DNA of 64,000 bases, taken from contig CP007053.1 of assembly GCA_000242935.3 (NCBI GenBank), forward strand, positions 4,759,001-4,823,000. The letters run 5' to 3'. The translations under genes were made by a program, and so were the position numbers. How positions within the stretch are numbered: position 1 is the first letter of the stretch; every line of letters begins with the position of its first letter. This document shows positions 1 to 9,138 of this stretch, piece after piece. Below the pieces are notes generated by a model. The model saw only the letters and a list, made by a program, of their open reading frames with translations. It had not been told where the DNA came from and ran no database searches. The stretch comes from Opitutaceae bacterium TAV5. Lineage in GTDB: Bacteria > Verrucomicrobiota > Verrucomicrobiia > Opitutales > Opitutaceae.

Positions 1-835
1 GGATACGGGAGCTGCCGTCAGCTCCCGCCTGGAGCCCGGAGCGCGTTATTACGTCGAGGTGCTCGACGGGACGCTCGAGGGCGAGCGCTGGGATGTCGAT
101 ACGGTCGCCACGGCCGCCGCCGGCGGGGCGACCGTCGCGCTCGATCTGTCGGCGGGCTCTCTGAGCACGTCGCACACGCTGGTCGCGGAGACACTGGCCG
201 GCGCGCGCTGCGCCCTCCGCCAGCATGTGACGCTCTCCCGCCTGGCGGCGATGTTCAGCCCCGGCCTGGTCGGCAACAACAACAGCCGGCTCGCGGACGG
301 TATCCATGTGCTCGGCGAGGACGGCTTTATTTTTCATTACCTGCGCAGTGACGGCCAGACCTGGCGCTGCGGCAGTTCCCCGCTTGACATGCGTGATCTC
401 GTTATTCCGCCCGATAGCGCCATTGTTGTAGAGTTGCGCTCTGGTCCCAAAATATGGACCGAGGCGGGTGCTGTCCGCACCAATGCGTTCCGCAAAAATC
501 TCGTCGCCGGGTTACAATCCTTCGCGACCGGTTTTCCCCTCACGCTCTCACCCGTCGAGATTGGCGCCTTTGCCACTGATCCCTCTGCCGATCCTTCCTC
601 TCGCTGGATTGGTCATGAAAACACGGATGCTGCGGACGAAATTCTCGTGTTTGGAGCACCCGACACGGAGTATTTTTCCTGGCACCTCGCCGGTGACGGC
701 GAATCGTGGCGACAGGAAAGTGGCGACGGTTCCGACCAGGCCCATGTCTCCTTTCTCCCCGCTTCCGGCCTGATTCTCCTGCGGCGCGGCAATGCCGACG
801 CCGGCTACATTATCCCCCGTCCTTTCGATTTCTGA
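1..835 (+). CDS. TIGR02597-like secreted protein, 5' end missing
   Basis: The reading frame is open from the first complete codon of the window (position 2) to a TGA at 833-835, so the N-terminus lies upstream and about 277 residues are visible. The C-terminal half has alternating beta-strand-like segments. It includes the pattern RKNLVAGLQS followed by an ADEILVFGAP segment and an ILLRRGNADAGY ending. This resembles the TIGR02597 family of Verrucomicrobia, whose function is unknown and whose members usually sit next to PEP-CTERM genes. A PEP-CTERM gene starts only 14 bases downstream, which fits that context. No enzymatic motif is visible. The family assignment is from memory of its pattern and is moderately uncertain; that the frame is coding is fairly sure. 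Confidence 0.65.
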   Translation, partial: DTGAAVSSRLEPGARYYVEVLDGTLEGERWDVDTVATAAAGGATVALDLSAGSLSTSHTLVAETLAGARCALRQHVTLSRLAAMFSPGLVGNNNSRLADGIHVLGEDGFIFHYLRSDGQTWRCGSSPLDMRDLVIPPDSAIVVELRSGPKIWTEAGAVRTNAFRKNLVAGLQSFATGFPLTLSPVEIGAFATDPSADPSSRWIGHENTDAADEILVFGAPDTEYFSWHLAGDGESWRQESGDGSDQAHVSFLPASGLILLRRGNADAGYIIPRPFDF

Positions 836-849
836 TTTTTCTCATACAC

Positions 850-1488
850 ATGAAAACTGCACACATAAGCACCCTTGCCGCCGCGATTACCCTTGCTTCC
901 GTCTGCGCTTCCCCGGCGCTGGCGACCGAGTATCTTTTCTACGATGACACGATCACCTTGTCATCATCATCCGGAGATACCGCCTGGTCGGGTGCCTTCC
1001 AGCTCGCCTTGTATGGAAAATTTACCGACGGTTTCACTGCCGACGCCTCTAATGTCCATCTCTGGCAGGACAACTGGATTACCGTCGCCTCCGAAGCAAC
1101 TGCCAACGGGTACTACGATCCCTCTGGTCCCGAATGGAATGCCAGCTTGGGACTGCTGGACAACTCCCTTTATACCCCAGGCGAAACACTTTATCTGTGG
1201 TTCTTCGATTCGTTGGACATTTCCACCGGTGCCGAATGGGCATTGTTCACCGACGCCTCGTGGCAGATTGATATCAACGTCGATTCCACCGTCGTTTTCC
1301 ACGAGTACTTTTTCACGGAGGAAACACAAGCCATCGTCGGATTTTTCGATTACGGTGCCGGGCAAGCCGCCACCGCCGCGGTGAGCCCCATCCCTGAACC
1401 TTCCACCTGGGTCGCCATGGCCGGCGCCGTGACGCTTGCCGGGAGCTGGTTGCTTCGTCGCTATCGCACCGGTCGTCGATTTTTGTAA
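850..1488 (+). CDS. PEP-CTERM sorting domain protein (212 aa)
   Basis: I chose the ATG at 850, although the frame is open further upstream, because it gives a clean signal peptide (MKTAHISTLAAAITLASVCA, cleavage near SPALA-TE) and does not overlap the preceding gene. The mature part is acidic and aromatic with no recognised domain. The C-terminus has the PEP-CTERM tripartite signal: the motif PIPEPSTW, a hydrophobic helix and a basic RRYRTGRR tail. In PEP-CTERM systems an exosortase cleaves this signal and attaches the protein to the cell surface or exopolysaccharide matrix; no exosortase is in the window. The gene lies between the TIGR02597-like protein and the metallophosphoesterase, all in the same direction, so co-transcription is likely. 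The ligand or role of the mature domain is unknown. Confidence 0.85.
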   Translation: MKTAHISTLAAAITLASVCASPALATEYLFYDDTITLSSSSGDTAWSGAFQLALYGKFTDGFTADASNVHLWQDNWITVASEATANGYYDPSGPEWNASLGLLDNSLYTPGETLYLWFFDSLDISTGAEWALFTDASWQIDINVDSTVVFHEYFFTEETQAIVGFFDYGAGQAATAAVSPIPEPSTWVAMAGAVTLAGSWLLRRYRTGRRFL

Positions 1489-1533
1489 CCGAAATATAAC
1501 TACATCCTGAAATTTTTCCCAAGAGAACGCATC

Positions 1534-4362
1534 ATGAATATCCGGCTCAAGACAATCCTGCTGACCCTGGTGGCCGCCACCCGGGTAGCCTTCGCCGCTA
1601 CCGACTCTGCGACATTCCTCGTGGACTTTGGTCCTGCCGGGCGCACCACCACCGCTGCCGATCATCTCGGACGGCAGTGGAACAATGTCACCTCCCTCGG
1701 CCCTCTGGCCGCCGCCGCCATCAAGGATATCAGCGGCAGCACGGCTGGCGGTGTGACGCTGGCGATCCCGCAACAATTCGGAGCATCATCCCTCAACGGC
1801 CTCGGCTCCGAGGTGGTTTATACCTACACGGCCGCAAGCGACTTTTTTTATGTGCAGCGCAATACCGGCGCCACTTCCCCGGTGGCGAGCATCGCCCTGG
1901 GAGGCCTCGATACGACGGGAGCCACGGTTTACGACGTGAAATTCTTCACCTCGTCCAACCGCCAGCTTCCGCAGAAATACATCACCGAATTCACCGTTCT
2001 CAACCAGGGGGACGCCCGGGTCGTCGAACTCGAGGCCGTCCGCAACGACCGTAACATCGCGCGTATCGACGGACTGGCGCCCCGGGCCGACGGCACGCTC
2101 GCCATCGAGGTGCGTGTGGGAGCGGATTCGGACTCCGGCACGGTCGGCTTCGGCGGCATCGGCGTTCTGGAACTCGTCGCCCGCGCCGCCGGCAGCGAAC
2201 CGAGCCCCGACGAACCGGTGCGCAGCGTGCTGGATCTCGGCGGCACGCCCAATCCTCCCGCAGAAGCCAGCGACGCCAATCCCGAGGGATTGCGCGCTTA
2301 CGTATGGGAGACGGCTGATCCGTATCTCAACCGCGCCGGCGCCGCTGAACTGCTTCGCCGGGCCGGTTTTCACGTTGAACCGCTGCCGCTCGACCGCCCT
2401 CCCTACGACCCGTCGGGCGACCCTGAGGACGACGTCGATCTGATCTTCATCGGTTCCTTCGTCTCCGACAGTCCGGAGTATGCCGCCTACATGGCGGAAT
2501 ATGCCGACTATCTCGACGACTACATCGACCGCGCCGGCTTCCTCGTGCAGATGACGCAAAACGACAGCACCGAATACCGTCCGCCCTTCCTTCCCGACAC
2601 CCAGGATGCCACGCGCGTCGACAACGATTTCCAGAAAGCGATCGTTCTCTCGCCGGACCATCCCCTCATGGCCAACATCCCCCTGACGGAGGGAGAGGGC
2701 GCGGGCGCGAAGCCCACCTTCAGCTATCTCCTGCGCACGGATGGCGGCCAGCACGGCACGAACACGATCTGGGAAGCCTTCGGCAGCTTTGCCGGCTTCG
2801 AGGTCATTGTCGCGGGTGACGAGCGGGCCCGCTTTCCCGGTTTGATGGAAGGTGCCTATGGCCAGGGCCGTTTCCTGCTCGCCGCCATGGGGCTGGACAA
2901 GGTCTTCAATGCCTCGACCGGGGAGGAGGTGGCGCCCGAAAGCATGGCCGCCTTCAACGCGCAGTTTTTCAAAAACCTCTATGACTACACCGCGCTCGTC
3001 CGCGACCGCGCCACGCCTCCGATCACGCTCACGCCGCAACCGGGCGAACGCGAGGTGAGCGACGGCGCCTGGACGCTCGTCCTTCTGCCCGACACGCAGA
3101 TCTATTCGCAAAACTATCCCGGCCTCTTCTCCGCGCAGACGAGCTGGATTCGCGACAACCTGCGCCGGTACAACATCCGCTACGTCCTTCATCTCGGCGA
3201 TATCACCAATACGAATTCCGTGGCTGAATGGAAAAACGCCCGCGGCGCCATGGCGCAGCTCGACAACGTCGTCCCCTACGCCTTTGTCACCGGCAACCAC
3301 GATCATGGTCCCGGCGGCAACGCCGCCACGCGCGACACTCATCTCAACAGCTACTTCAAATACGAGACCTACGCGTCCTGGCCCACCTTCGGCGGCGCCA
3401 TGGTCGAGGGCGACATGCAGAACACGTATCATCTCTTCAATGCCGGTGGCGTTCAATGGATCGTCCTCTGCCTCGAATGGGCGCCCCGCAACGAGGTGGT
3501 GGACTGGGCCAACACGATCATGGAGCGCTATCCGGATCGCAAAGGCATCCTCGTCACCCACGCCTTCATGAACAACACGAACTGGCGCTACGACATCAAC
3601 GACACCGCTCATGCCCAGGACTACAACCCGCACCACTACACCACGCCCGGCACCATGAACGATGGCGAGGAGCTCTGGCAGAAGCTGGTTCGCAAGCACA
3701 ACTTCGTGATGACCGTCAACGGCCACGTCCTCGGCAGCGGCGTGGGCTACCGGGTAGATAACAACGATGCCGGCCAGCCCGTCCACCAGATGCTCTCCAA
3801 TTACCAGATGCGCACCCTCGGTGGCGAAGGCTACCTCCGCCTGATCCAGTTCCAGCCCGACGGCCGCACCGTCAAGGTCCAGAGCTATTCGCCGGTCTAC
3901 GACGGCTTCCTCCTGGCGGATACGCAGGACTTCAGTTTCGATCTTCCGCTCGGCGCCACGGACAGCAACGGCGACGGCATCTTCGACTACTATGCGCCCG
4001 AGCTCGACAGTAACGGCAACGGCATCAGCAACTATGATGAATACGTCCTCCATGGCACCGACCCCTGGGCGGACGGGGCAGCCAATTACGATCGTATTCA
4101 TGCCGGAGATACCTACGAGTCGATCACCGGTTACGTGAAGGAAAATCCGGCCCGGTTCGATCTCTACACGGAGTCGATGCTTGCACACCTGTACCCCGAA
4201 TCGCGGCTTCTTCGCGCCGCGGACGGCAAGGCCACCCTGCAAGTGAAGGTCAGGATCAGCGACGACCTGAAAACCTGGCGTGATGCCGATGCCGCGCCCG
4301 TGGAGTGGGAAACCGATCTTCCCGACGACAAGGTGTTTTACCGGATCGAACTGTCGCGATAA
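1534..4362 (+). CDS. Secreted metallophosphoesterase with C-terminal calcium-binding-like repeats (942 aa)
   Basis: A signal peptide (residues 1-22, ending VAFAA) precedes a beta-rich region (about 25-220) and an alpha/beta region (about 230-480) reminiscent of ThuA or amidotransferase-like folds. A calcineurin-like metallophosphoesterase domain follows at about 515-790. Visible metal-ligand motifs are LLPDTQ (D520), HLGDIT (H553-D556), GNHDHG (N588-H589), THAF (H676) and NGHVLG (H731). The first motif has Q where many relatives have H. Residues about 810-845 contain DSNGDGIFD and DSNGNGISN, a thrombospondin-3 or dockerin-like calcium-binding repeat. The protein is probably exported and acts on an unknown phosphodiester or phosphomonoester outside the cytoplasm. 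The start is supported by a purine-rich AGAG about 10 bases upstream. A strong terminator follows the stop. The family is sure, the substrate unknown. Confidence 0.88.
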   Translation: MNIRLKTILLTLVAATRVAFAATDSATFLVDFGPAGRTTTAADHLGRQWNNVTSLGPLAAAAIKDISGSTAGGVTLAIPQQFGASSLNGLGSEVVYTYTAASDFFYVQRNTGATSPVASIALGGLDTTGATVYDVKFFTSSNRQLPQKYITEFTVLNQGDARVVELEAVRNDRNIARIDGLAPRADGTLAIEVRVGADSDSGTVGFGGIGVLELVARAAGSEPSPDEPVRSVLDLGGTPNPPAEASDANPEGLRAYVWETADPYLNRAGAAELLRRAGFHVEPLPLDRPPYDPSGDPEDDVDLIFIGSFVSDSPEYAAYMAEYADYLDDYIDRAGFLVQMTQNDSTEYRPPFLPDTQDATRVDNDFQKAIVLSPDHPLMANIPLTEGEGAGAKPTFSYLLRTDGGQHGTNTIWEAFGSFAGFEVIVAGDERARFPGLMEGAYGQGRFLLAAMGLDKVFNASTGEEVAPESMAAFNAQFFKNLYDYTALVRDRATPPITLTPQPGEREVSDGAWTLVLLPDTQIYSQNYPGLFSAQTSWIRDNLRRYNIRYVLHLGDITNTNSVAEWKNARGAMAQLDNVVPYAFVTGNHDHGPGGNAATRDTHLNSYFKYETYASWPTFGGAMVEGDMQNTYHLFNAGGVQWIVLCLEWAPRNEVVDWANTIMERYPDRKGILVTHAFMNNTNWRYDINDTAHAQDYNPHHYTTPGTMNDGEELWQKLVRKHNFVMTVNGHVLGSGVGYRVDNNDAGQPVHQMLSNYQMRTLGGEGYLRLIQFQPDGRTVKVQSYSPVYDGFLLADTQDFSFDLPLGATDSNGDGIFDYYAPELDSNGNGISNYDEYVLHGTDPWADGAANYDRIHAGDTYESITGYVKENPARFDLYTESMLAHLYPESRLLRAADGKATLQVKVRISDDLKTWRDADAAPVEWETDLPDDKVFYRIELSR

Positions 4363-4380
4363 GACATCCCCCGGATAAAC

Positions 4381-4421
4381 AAGGGCGGACCGGCATGAAA
4401 AGATGCCGCTCCGCCCTTTTT
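4381..4421 (+). terminator. Rho-independent terminator after the metallophosphoesterase gene
   Basis: The hairpin starts 18 bases after the stop codon. Its arms are AAGGGCGGA and TCCGCCCTT, then a C-C mismatch, then CGGCAT and ATGCCG around a GAAAAG loop. A run of T follows (4417-4421, then GTTTT). This is the clearest intrinsic terminator in the window and marks the end of the first operon. Confidence 0.88.
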
Positions 4422-5155
4422 GTTTTGCCGGATCGTCCGCCCGGCGGGGAGAGGGGCGTAGCCACAGGCCTCTGTGCCCTGGGGTGGCGAGGCGTCTTGC
4501 GCCTCGTCCCGGCGGGGCAGGGACGCCTGCTGCTACGTCACGGCCACGATTCAACTTGATATGCCATGCCACCATCTGCCCCACCCACCCCCGGGGTGCC
4601 CGGCTGGCCGGGCGACCGCGCATCCGGCAGTCGGAGCGATTCACGGCGACCGCCGGCGAGAATGTTACGGTTTTGTAAAACAGGCACACGCGGCCGGCGG
4701 ATTTCTTCGACACCCGAAGATCCGGATATGAGAGGCGCACGTTTTTTTCACCGTGAGAACATGATATGTAGTTTATTATTGGTTACAGTATTTTTGTATA
4801 TGTATCCATATATAAGATACTATATTTACCTGTGATTTTAATGTCACGGATCTGCAACGAAAGGCGTGACCTGAAAGTTACAATAGAGGTGTTGCGGCGG
4901 TGCTTCGGAGCGGTTCAGAACCGGTCTGCGATTCAGGACAACACACCATCGAAGAGCACCATGATTCTGCACAACGTCAGAGAAAATGTATCCGGCCGGA
5001 GCACACGCCTCACGCAGCCGCTGTCGTTTGACGGACAGCCTCTTTCGTCCGGTGTTCCCCGCCATCGCCCCCGCCGCTACTCACCCGTCGTCCGCTGTTC
5101 CGGATGCCGGGGATATCAACAGCAACAAGGAAGCTAACCTACACAAAGGTATCCT
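4422..5155. other. Long non-coding gap with an AT-rich leader upstream of the PstS-like gene
   Basis: No convincing gene is present in these 730 bases. The first part is GC-rich and holds a small palindrome near 4485-4506 (GAGGCG...CGCCTC). From about 4745 to 4842 the sequence turns abruptly AT-rich, in sharp contrast to the window. Inside it lies TATATG-TATC-CATATA (4797-4812), a perfect inverted repeat with a four-base spacer. GC content rises again up to a good Shine-Dalgarno (AAGG, 5146-5149) before the ATG at 5156. The AT-rich block is a plausible promoter or regulator-binding region for the next gene; this is inference. Confidence 0.5.
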
Positions 5156-6337
5156 ATGAAACCCGGAAAAATACTCATGGCGAGCATGCTCGCCATTTCT
5201 ACCGCCACCATGGCGTTTGCAGCCGACATCGAGCTGCGCATCACCGGTTCGACCGCGTTCCGCGCGGCCACCCATGCCGCGATCAACGCGCTCATCGAGC
5301 CCGCCACTCGCGAGATCGGCTATGTGGGCACCTCCGGTGCCGCCGGAGCCACCCAGGCCATCTACAGCGGTGTCATGGTCGGCACTTCGCAGACGATCGT
5401 CGTCCAGACTTCCTACTCGGGATCGCTCGGCGGCATCGCCTCGGTGGCTGCCGTGCCTCCCGTTCCGCTCACCACCTGGCCCGCCGAAAGCAACCTCACC
5501 GGCATCCCGGGCGAACACCAGATCACCGGCCCGGCCTTCATCTCCGCAGTCGCCAATGTGGCGCTGGCGGATAACTCCCAAGGCGAATCCGGCAACATCG
5601 GCGCCGGTTTCACCACGCTGACGGCCCGTCGCGTCGGTGTCGTGCCGTTCGTCTGGGTCAAGGGTAATCACGCCGACCCCACCGTCCAGGACGCTCTGGC
5701 CAAGGTAAAGAACATCAACGCCCTGCAGGCTCGTGTTCTCCTGAACGGTGGCGTTCCGCTGTCGTTCTTCACCGGAGACGCCGCCGATGCCGACTATTAC
5801 ACGCTCCCGGTCGGTCGTGACAAGGAGTCAGGCACCCGCCTTGCTGCTCTGCTCGAGGCCGGTTTCTCCGTCGACAGTTACGTGGAGCAGTACGAGGCTA
5901 TCGTGAGCGGCACTGAAATTGTGGATTTCGGCCTGTGGCCTACCGATGGTGGATACACCAGCGGGGGCACTCTGGCGACCAACTTGGCCCTGCCTGTGAA
6001 TGCGGATCAGCCTGTCGTGCTCCTTGGCTATGTTGGCATCAATGATGCAACGCGGCTCGGTGCGGTGCTCGATACCGATACCGGAACGCTCACCGGCGAC
6101 GCCATACTCACCTTCAACGGAGAGCCCTTCAGCTATGATGCGATTCGCCAGGGACGATATTCGTTCTGGAACTATGAATATCTGCTGCACGGAGCCCTCA
6201 ACAGCAATCAGCAGAATGCGGTCACTCAGCTCGGTGATCTGATCACCAACGACTATGCGCAGCTTTCCGGTATCAAGATTGATGCCAGCTTCCGCGTCGT
6301 ACGTGCAGGTGCCGGCCAGCCTATCTTTGCTGACTAG
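5156..6337 (+). CDS. Secreted PstS-like (substrate-binding-like) protein (393 aa)
   Basis: A signal peptide (MKPGKILMASMLAISTATMAFA, cleavage before ADIE) is followed immediately by the segment ELRITGSTAFRAATHAAI. This resembles the N-terminal GSTAF/GAGAT ligand loop of PstS-type phosphate-binding proteins. The rest has the composition of a periplasmic protein and no other motif I recognise. No ABC permease or ATPase genes are adjacent, so a classical phosphate-uptake role is not supported; capturing an anion or serving as a surface protein is possible. The start is well defined by AAGG seven bases upstream. The gene is followed 34 bases later by a PEP-CTERM protein in the same direction, probably in the same transcript. 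The fold call is tentative. Confidence 0.7.
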   Translation: MKPGKILMASMLAISTATMAFAADIELRITGSTAFRAATHAAINALIEPATREIGYVGTSGAAGATQAIYSGVMVGTSQTIVVQTSYSGSLGGIASVAAVPPVPLTTWPAESNLTGIPGEHQITGPAFISAVANVALADNSQGESGNIGAGFTTLTARRVGVVPFVWVKGNHADPTVQDALAKVKNINALQARVLLNGGVPLSFFTGDAADADYYTLPVGRDKESGTRLAALLEAGFSVDSYVEQYEAIVSGTEIVDFGLWPTDGGYTSGGTLATNLALPVNADQPVVLLGYVGINDATRLGAVLDTDTGTLTGDAILTFNGEPFSYDAIRQGRYSFWNYEYLLHGALNSNQQNAVTQLGDLITNDYAQLSGIKIDASFRVVRAGAGQPIFAD

Positions 6338-6358
6338 TGTGAAACAGAATTGATTTAA

Positions 6359-6370
6359 GTATTATAATAC
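6359..6370. promoter_or_regulatory. Perfect 12-bp AT palindrome abutting a start codon
   Basis: The sequence GTATTATAATAC ends one base before the ATG at 6372, where a Shine-Dalgarno would normally be, and none is visible. It could be a regulator site or mask the ribosome entry region, or be chance in an AT-rich junction. Confidence 0.3.
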
Positions 6371-6371
6371 A

Positions 6372-7226
6372 ATGAAAGCAAACAAGTTAATTAATTTAAC
6401 AAAGGCTATCGCCTTGGTTGGTTTTGCCGTTGCTCCGTCAGTTTGGGCGACCTCCACCTACAACGACCTCATCCTCGGGTTCAGGGCCTCTTCCGGAGCA
6501 GGCGCTGATACAAACCTGACCGTGAATCTCGGTAACGTCGCCGCGAATTATGCTTCCGGTAACACCTCGCTGACGCTCGTTGGCAATATCAACGCTAACC
6601 TGACGAGCGTTTACGGCGCTGACTGGAGCCAGCGTGCCGACGTCACATTTGGTGTGGCCGGTACTAGCACCGATGTTACAGGTCCTGTCACTGGTCGTAA
6701 CCGTACTAACTGGGTGGGCAAGGTGAATGATGCGGGAGCGACGCCGGTTGTCTGGAGCCAACCGATCCCCTCTAGCCAGTCGGGTGCTCTGCGCACCGAA
6801 ATCGCCGCACTCTATAATGGGTTCAACGCATATGCAGCAGATGACGCTTCGGTTGCACTCATCCCGACGTCCAACTCCAATAGCTGGAATACCAGGGCCA
6901 TCACCATGAGTATTGGCACTGCGTTTAGCGTTGCCGCGAACGCGCTTCCTCTTGCTGACTTTGAGCAGTCTGCCCAGTTTGATACCGTTACTGGCAGCCT
7001 GTATCAGGTTATAGATCTTTGGCAGTTCTATGGTGGCACTGATTTGCCCACCTACGTCGGCACCTTCGGCCTCACCGCCGACGGCGACATCTACTTCAGC
7101 AACAACTACGCGAACTTCGCCGCGGTGCCCGAGCCTGCCACCTGGGCGATCATCGTCGGTGCCGCTGCGCTCGGTCTCGTCGGTTATCGTCGTTTCCGCC
7201 GCCACCCTCTGGCGGGCATCGCCTGA
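6372..7226 (+). CDS. PEP-CTERM sorting domain protein (284 aa)
   Basis: A signal peptide (about residues 1-26, ending APSVWA) precedes a mature region rich in N, T, S and A with repeated NLTVNLG, NTSLTLVGN and NANLTSVYG segments, suggestive of a beta-solenoid or sandwich. The C-terminus carries VPEPATWAIIVGAAALGLVGYRR followed by RFRRH, the standard PEP-CTERM motif, helix and basic tail. It should be cell-surface attached through exosortase processing. It follows the PstS-like gene by 34 bases and precedes the secretion locus by 234 bases on the same strand. It has no recognisable catalytic motif, and its partner is unknown. Confidence 0.87.
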   Translation: MKANKLINLTKAIALVGFAVAPSVWATSTYNDLILGFRASSGAGADTNLTVNLGNVAANYASGNTSLTLVGNINANLTSVYGADWSQRADVTFGVAGTSTDVTGPVTGRNRTNWVGKVNDAGATPVVWSQPIPSSQSGALRTEIAALYNGFNAYAADDASVALIPTSNSNSWNTRAITMSIGTAFSVAANALPLADFEQSAQFDTVTGSLYQVIDLWQFYGGTDLPTYVGTFGLTADGDIYFSNNYANFAAVPEPATWAIIVGAAALGLVGYRRFRRHPLAGIA

Positions 7227-7281
7227 GATCATCGAAACTCCTTCGGAAACATAATCCTGCTACCACACTCCCGGAAAATGG

Positions 7282-7412
7282 CCGGACGGGCCGCCTGAAA
7301 ACGGCCTGTCCACGCCTTTCTCCACACCGACTGCAAACGAACCTCCGGCCGCGTCTCCGTTTTGCGGAGAGCCTGGCCGGAAATGCCTCCTTCGCCCGGG
7401 CGCGAAGGGGGC
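7282..7412. promoter_or_regulatory. Stacked hairpins in the leader of the TpsB gene
   Basis: Three GC-rich inverted repeats lie in the 234-base gap. The first is near 7282-7309 (GGACGGGCCG with CGGCCTGTCC). The second spans 7345-7380 (CCGGCC plus TCTCCG paired with CGGAGA plus GGCCGG around TTTTG). The third spans 7385-7412 (GCCTCCTTCG with CGAAGGGGGC). None has a clear T-run, so they may be weak terminators of the preceding operon or structured leader RNA for the secretion locus. Confidence 0.4.
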
Positions 7413-7460
7413 TCTCTTTGGTCCCGCGCAATTTTGCAAATTCACACAACGGTAACACGA

Positions 7461-9089
7461 ATGTTGCGCCGCCTTTGCACACGGATCCCCTCGCGATCCT
7501 GCCAGGCGGCCGCCATCCCGCTTCTTTTCGTCCTGATGCTCCCGCTCGTACCTGTGCACGCCGCGCCCGCCACGCGGCAGGATGCGTCTGCTTCCGCCAC
7601 CATGCAGCGACTCGACGTCTTTGAATACCGGATCGAGGGTGCCCGGCACCTCTCCCAACTCGAAGTGGAGACGGCGACCTATCCCTTTCTCGGCCCCGCA
7701 CGGACTCCGGAGGACGTGGAGGCGGCCCGCGCCGCGCTCGAAAAGATGTATCAGGACAAGGGATACCAGACGGTGGCCGTCCTCCTCCCGCAGCAGCAGG
7801 TGCGCGACGGCGTCGTCCGGCTCCAGGTGGTCGAGGGACGGGTCGGACGCCTGCGTGTTCACGGCTCCCGCTATTTCGATCTCGACCGGATCCGGGAACG
7901 CGCCCCCTCCGTAGCGGAAGGCACCGTGCCCGATTTCAACGCCGTCACGCACGACATCGTTGCTCTCAACCAGTCGTCCGACCGCCGTGTCACCCCCGTC
8001 CTGCGCGCCGGTGTCGTTCCCGGCACGGTGGACATCGACCTCAACGTCGAGGACACCTTTCCGCTTCACGGTTCGCTCGAGCTCAACAACCGCCACAGCG
8101 CCGACACCAAACCGCTCCGCCTCTCCGGCTCTGCCAGCTATGGCAATCTCTGGCAGCTCGAGCACACCGTCGGCCTCAGCTTCCAGGTCGCGCCCGAACG
8201 CCTCGACGACGCGAAGGTTTTTTCCGCCTACTACCTCGCTCCCGTGCCGAACTCTCCGGTGAAACTGCTTCTCCAGGGCGTGAAGCAGGACAGCGATGTC
8301 TCCACGCTCGGCAGCTTCGATGTCGCCGGTCGCGGCGAAATCGTCGGCCTCCAGGCGATCGTCGCGCTCGGCGGGTCGGAGCGGTTCACGCACAACCTTA
8401 CCTTCGGCATCGATTACAAACATTTCGACCAGTCGCTCGCCGTCGGCGACGACCCTGATTCCATCCAGAGTCCGGTCACGTATTATCCGCTGTCGGCCAG
8501 CTACTCGCTGACCCTGTTCCGGCCGCAGGCGATCACGCAGTTCAATGTCTCGCTCAATTTCAATCTGCGCGGTCCCGGCAGTTCTCCCGAGGAATTCAAC
8601 GATCGTCGCGCGGGGGCCGACGGCAGTTTTATCTACATTCGCGGCGACGTCTCGCAAACGCGCGAACTGGGCGGCGGCTGGCAGGTTTTCGGCCAACTCC
8701 AGGGCCAGCTCGCCAGCCAGCCGCTCGTTTCCGGCGAGCAGTTTTCCGCCGGCGGCATCGGCACCGTGCGCGGGTACCTCGAATCCGAGACACTGGGCGA
8801 CAACGCCATCGCCGCCTCGATCGAACTCCGCGCCCCGTCCGTCACGCTCGGGGGCTTTCTCGACGAATGGCGGTTCTATCTTTTTGCCGACTGGGCCGGC
8901 CTCACGCTCAACGATCCGCTGGTGGACGAGGATTCCCGTTTCATGCCCGCCAGCGTCGGCGCGGGCATGCACCTGAAATTCCGCAAACATTTCAACGGTT
9001 CGCTCGATCTCGGGGTGCCGCTCTTCAGCGAAGGCCGCACCGAACACTACGACCCGCGGCTCACCTTCCGCCTCTGGGCCGAATTCTGA
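7461..9089 (+). CDS. TpsB-type outer-membrane transporter (ShlB/FhaC/HecB family, 542 aa)
   Basis: Two-partner secretion transporters thread a large TpsA exoprotein through the outer membrane. The frame is open upstream of 7461, but the ATG there gives a proper signal peptide (hydrophobic residues 17-32, cleavage near VHAA). Residues about 52-205 look like POTRA repeats, with the typical phrases YRIEGARHL, LEKMYQDKGYQT and LQVVEGRVGRLRV. A 16-strand barrel of alternating strands should occupy about 210-542, and the last residue is the F expected for outer-membrane insertion. The phrase GGIGTVRGY matches the conserved VRGY motif of TpsB proteins, known to lie in the loop L6 that plugs the pore. 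It heads a gene row ending in a giant TpsA, its likely substrate. Family assignment is confident. Confidence 0.93.
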   Translation: MLRRLCTRIPSRSCQAAAIPLLFVLMLPLVPVHAAPATRQDASASATMQRLDVFEYRIEGARHLSQLEVETATYPFLGPARTPEDVEAARAALEKMYQDKGYQTVAVLLPQQQVRDGVVRLQVVEGRVGRLRVHGSRYFDLDRIRERAPSVAEGTVPDFNAVTHDIVALNQSSDRRVTPVLRAGVVPGTVDIDLNVEDTFPLHGSLELNNRHSADTKPLRLSGSASYGNLWQLEHTVGLSFQVAPERLDDAKVFSAYYLAPVPNSPVKLLLQGVKQDSDVSTLGSFDVAGRGEIVGLQAIVALGGSERFTHNLTFGIDYKHFDQSLAVGDDPDSIQSPVTYYPLSASYSLTLFRPQAITQFNVSLNFNLRGPGSSPEEFNDRRAGADGSFIYIRGDVSQTRELGGGWQVFGQLQGQLASQPLVSGEQFSAGGIGTVRGYLESETLGDNAIAASIELRAPSVTLGGFLDEWRFYLFADWAGLTLNDPLVDEDSRFMPASVGAGMHLKFRKHFNGSLDLGVPLFSEGRTEHYDPRLTFRLWAEF

Positions 9090-9138
9090 GGAACGCCGCA
9101 ATGAATCACAGCAATATCCATTTTCCTCAAACCGTTTC

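Noticed and set aside
1786-4740. A 984-codon open frame antisense to the metallophosphoesterase gene
   Set aside because: The opposite strand encodes a clear metallophosphoesterase with all metal motifs; the antisense product has no recognisable domain and crosses the terminator.
5156-6337. Complete phosphate ABC transporter
   Set aside because: Only the substrate-binding-like protein is present; no permease or ATPase genes adjoin it.
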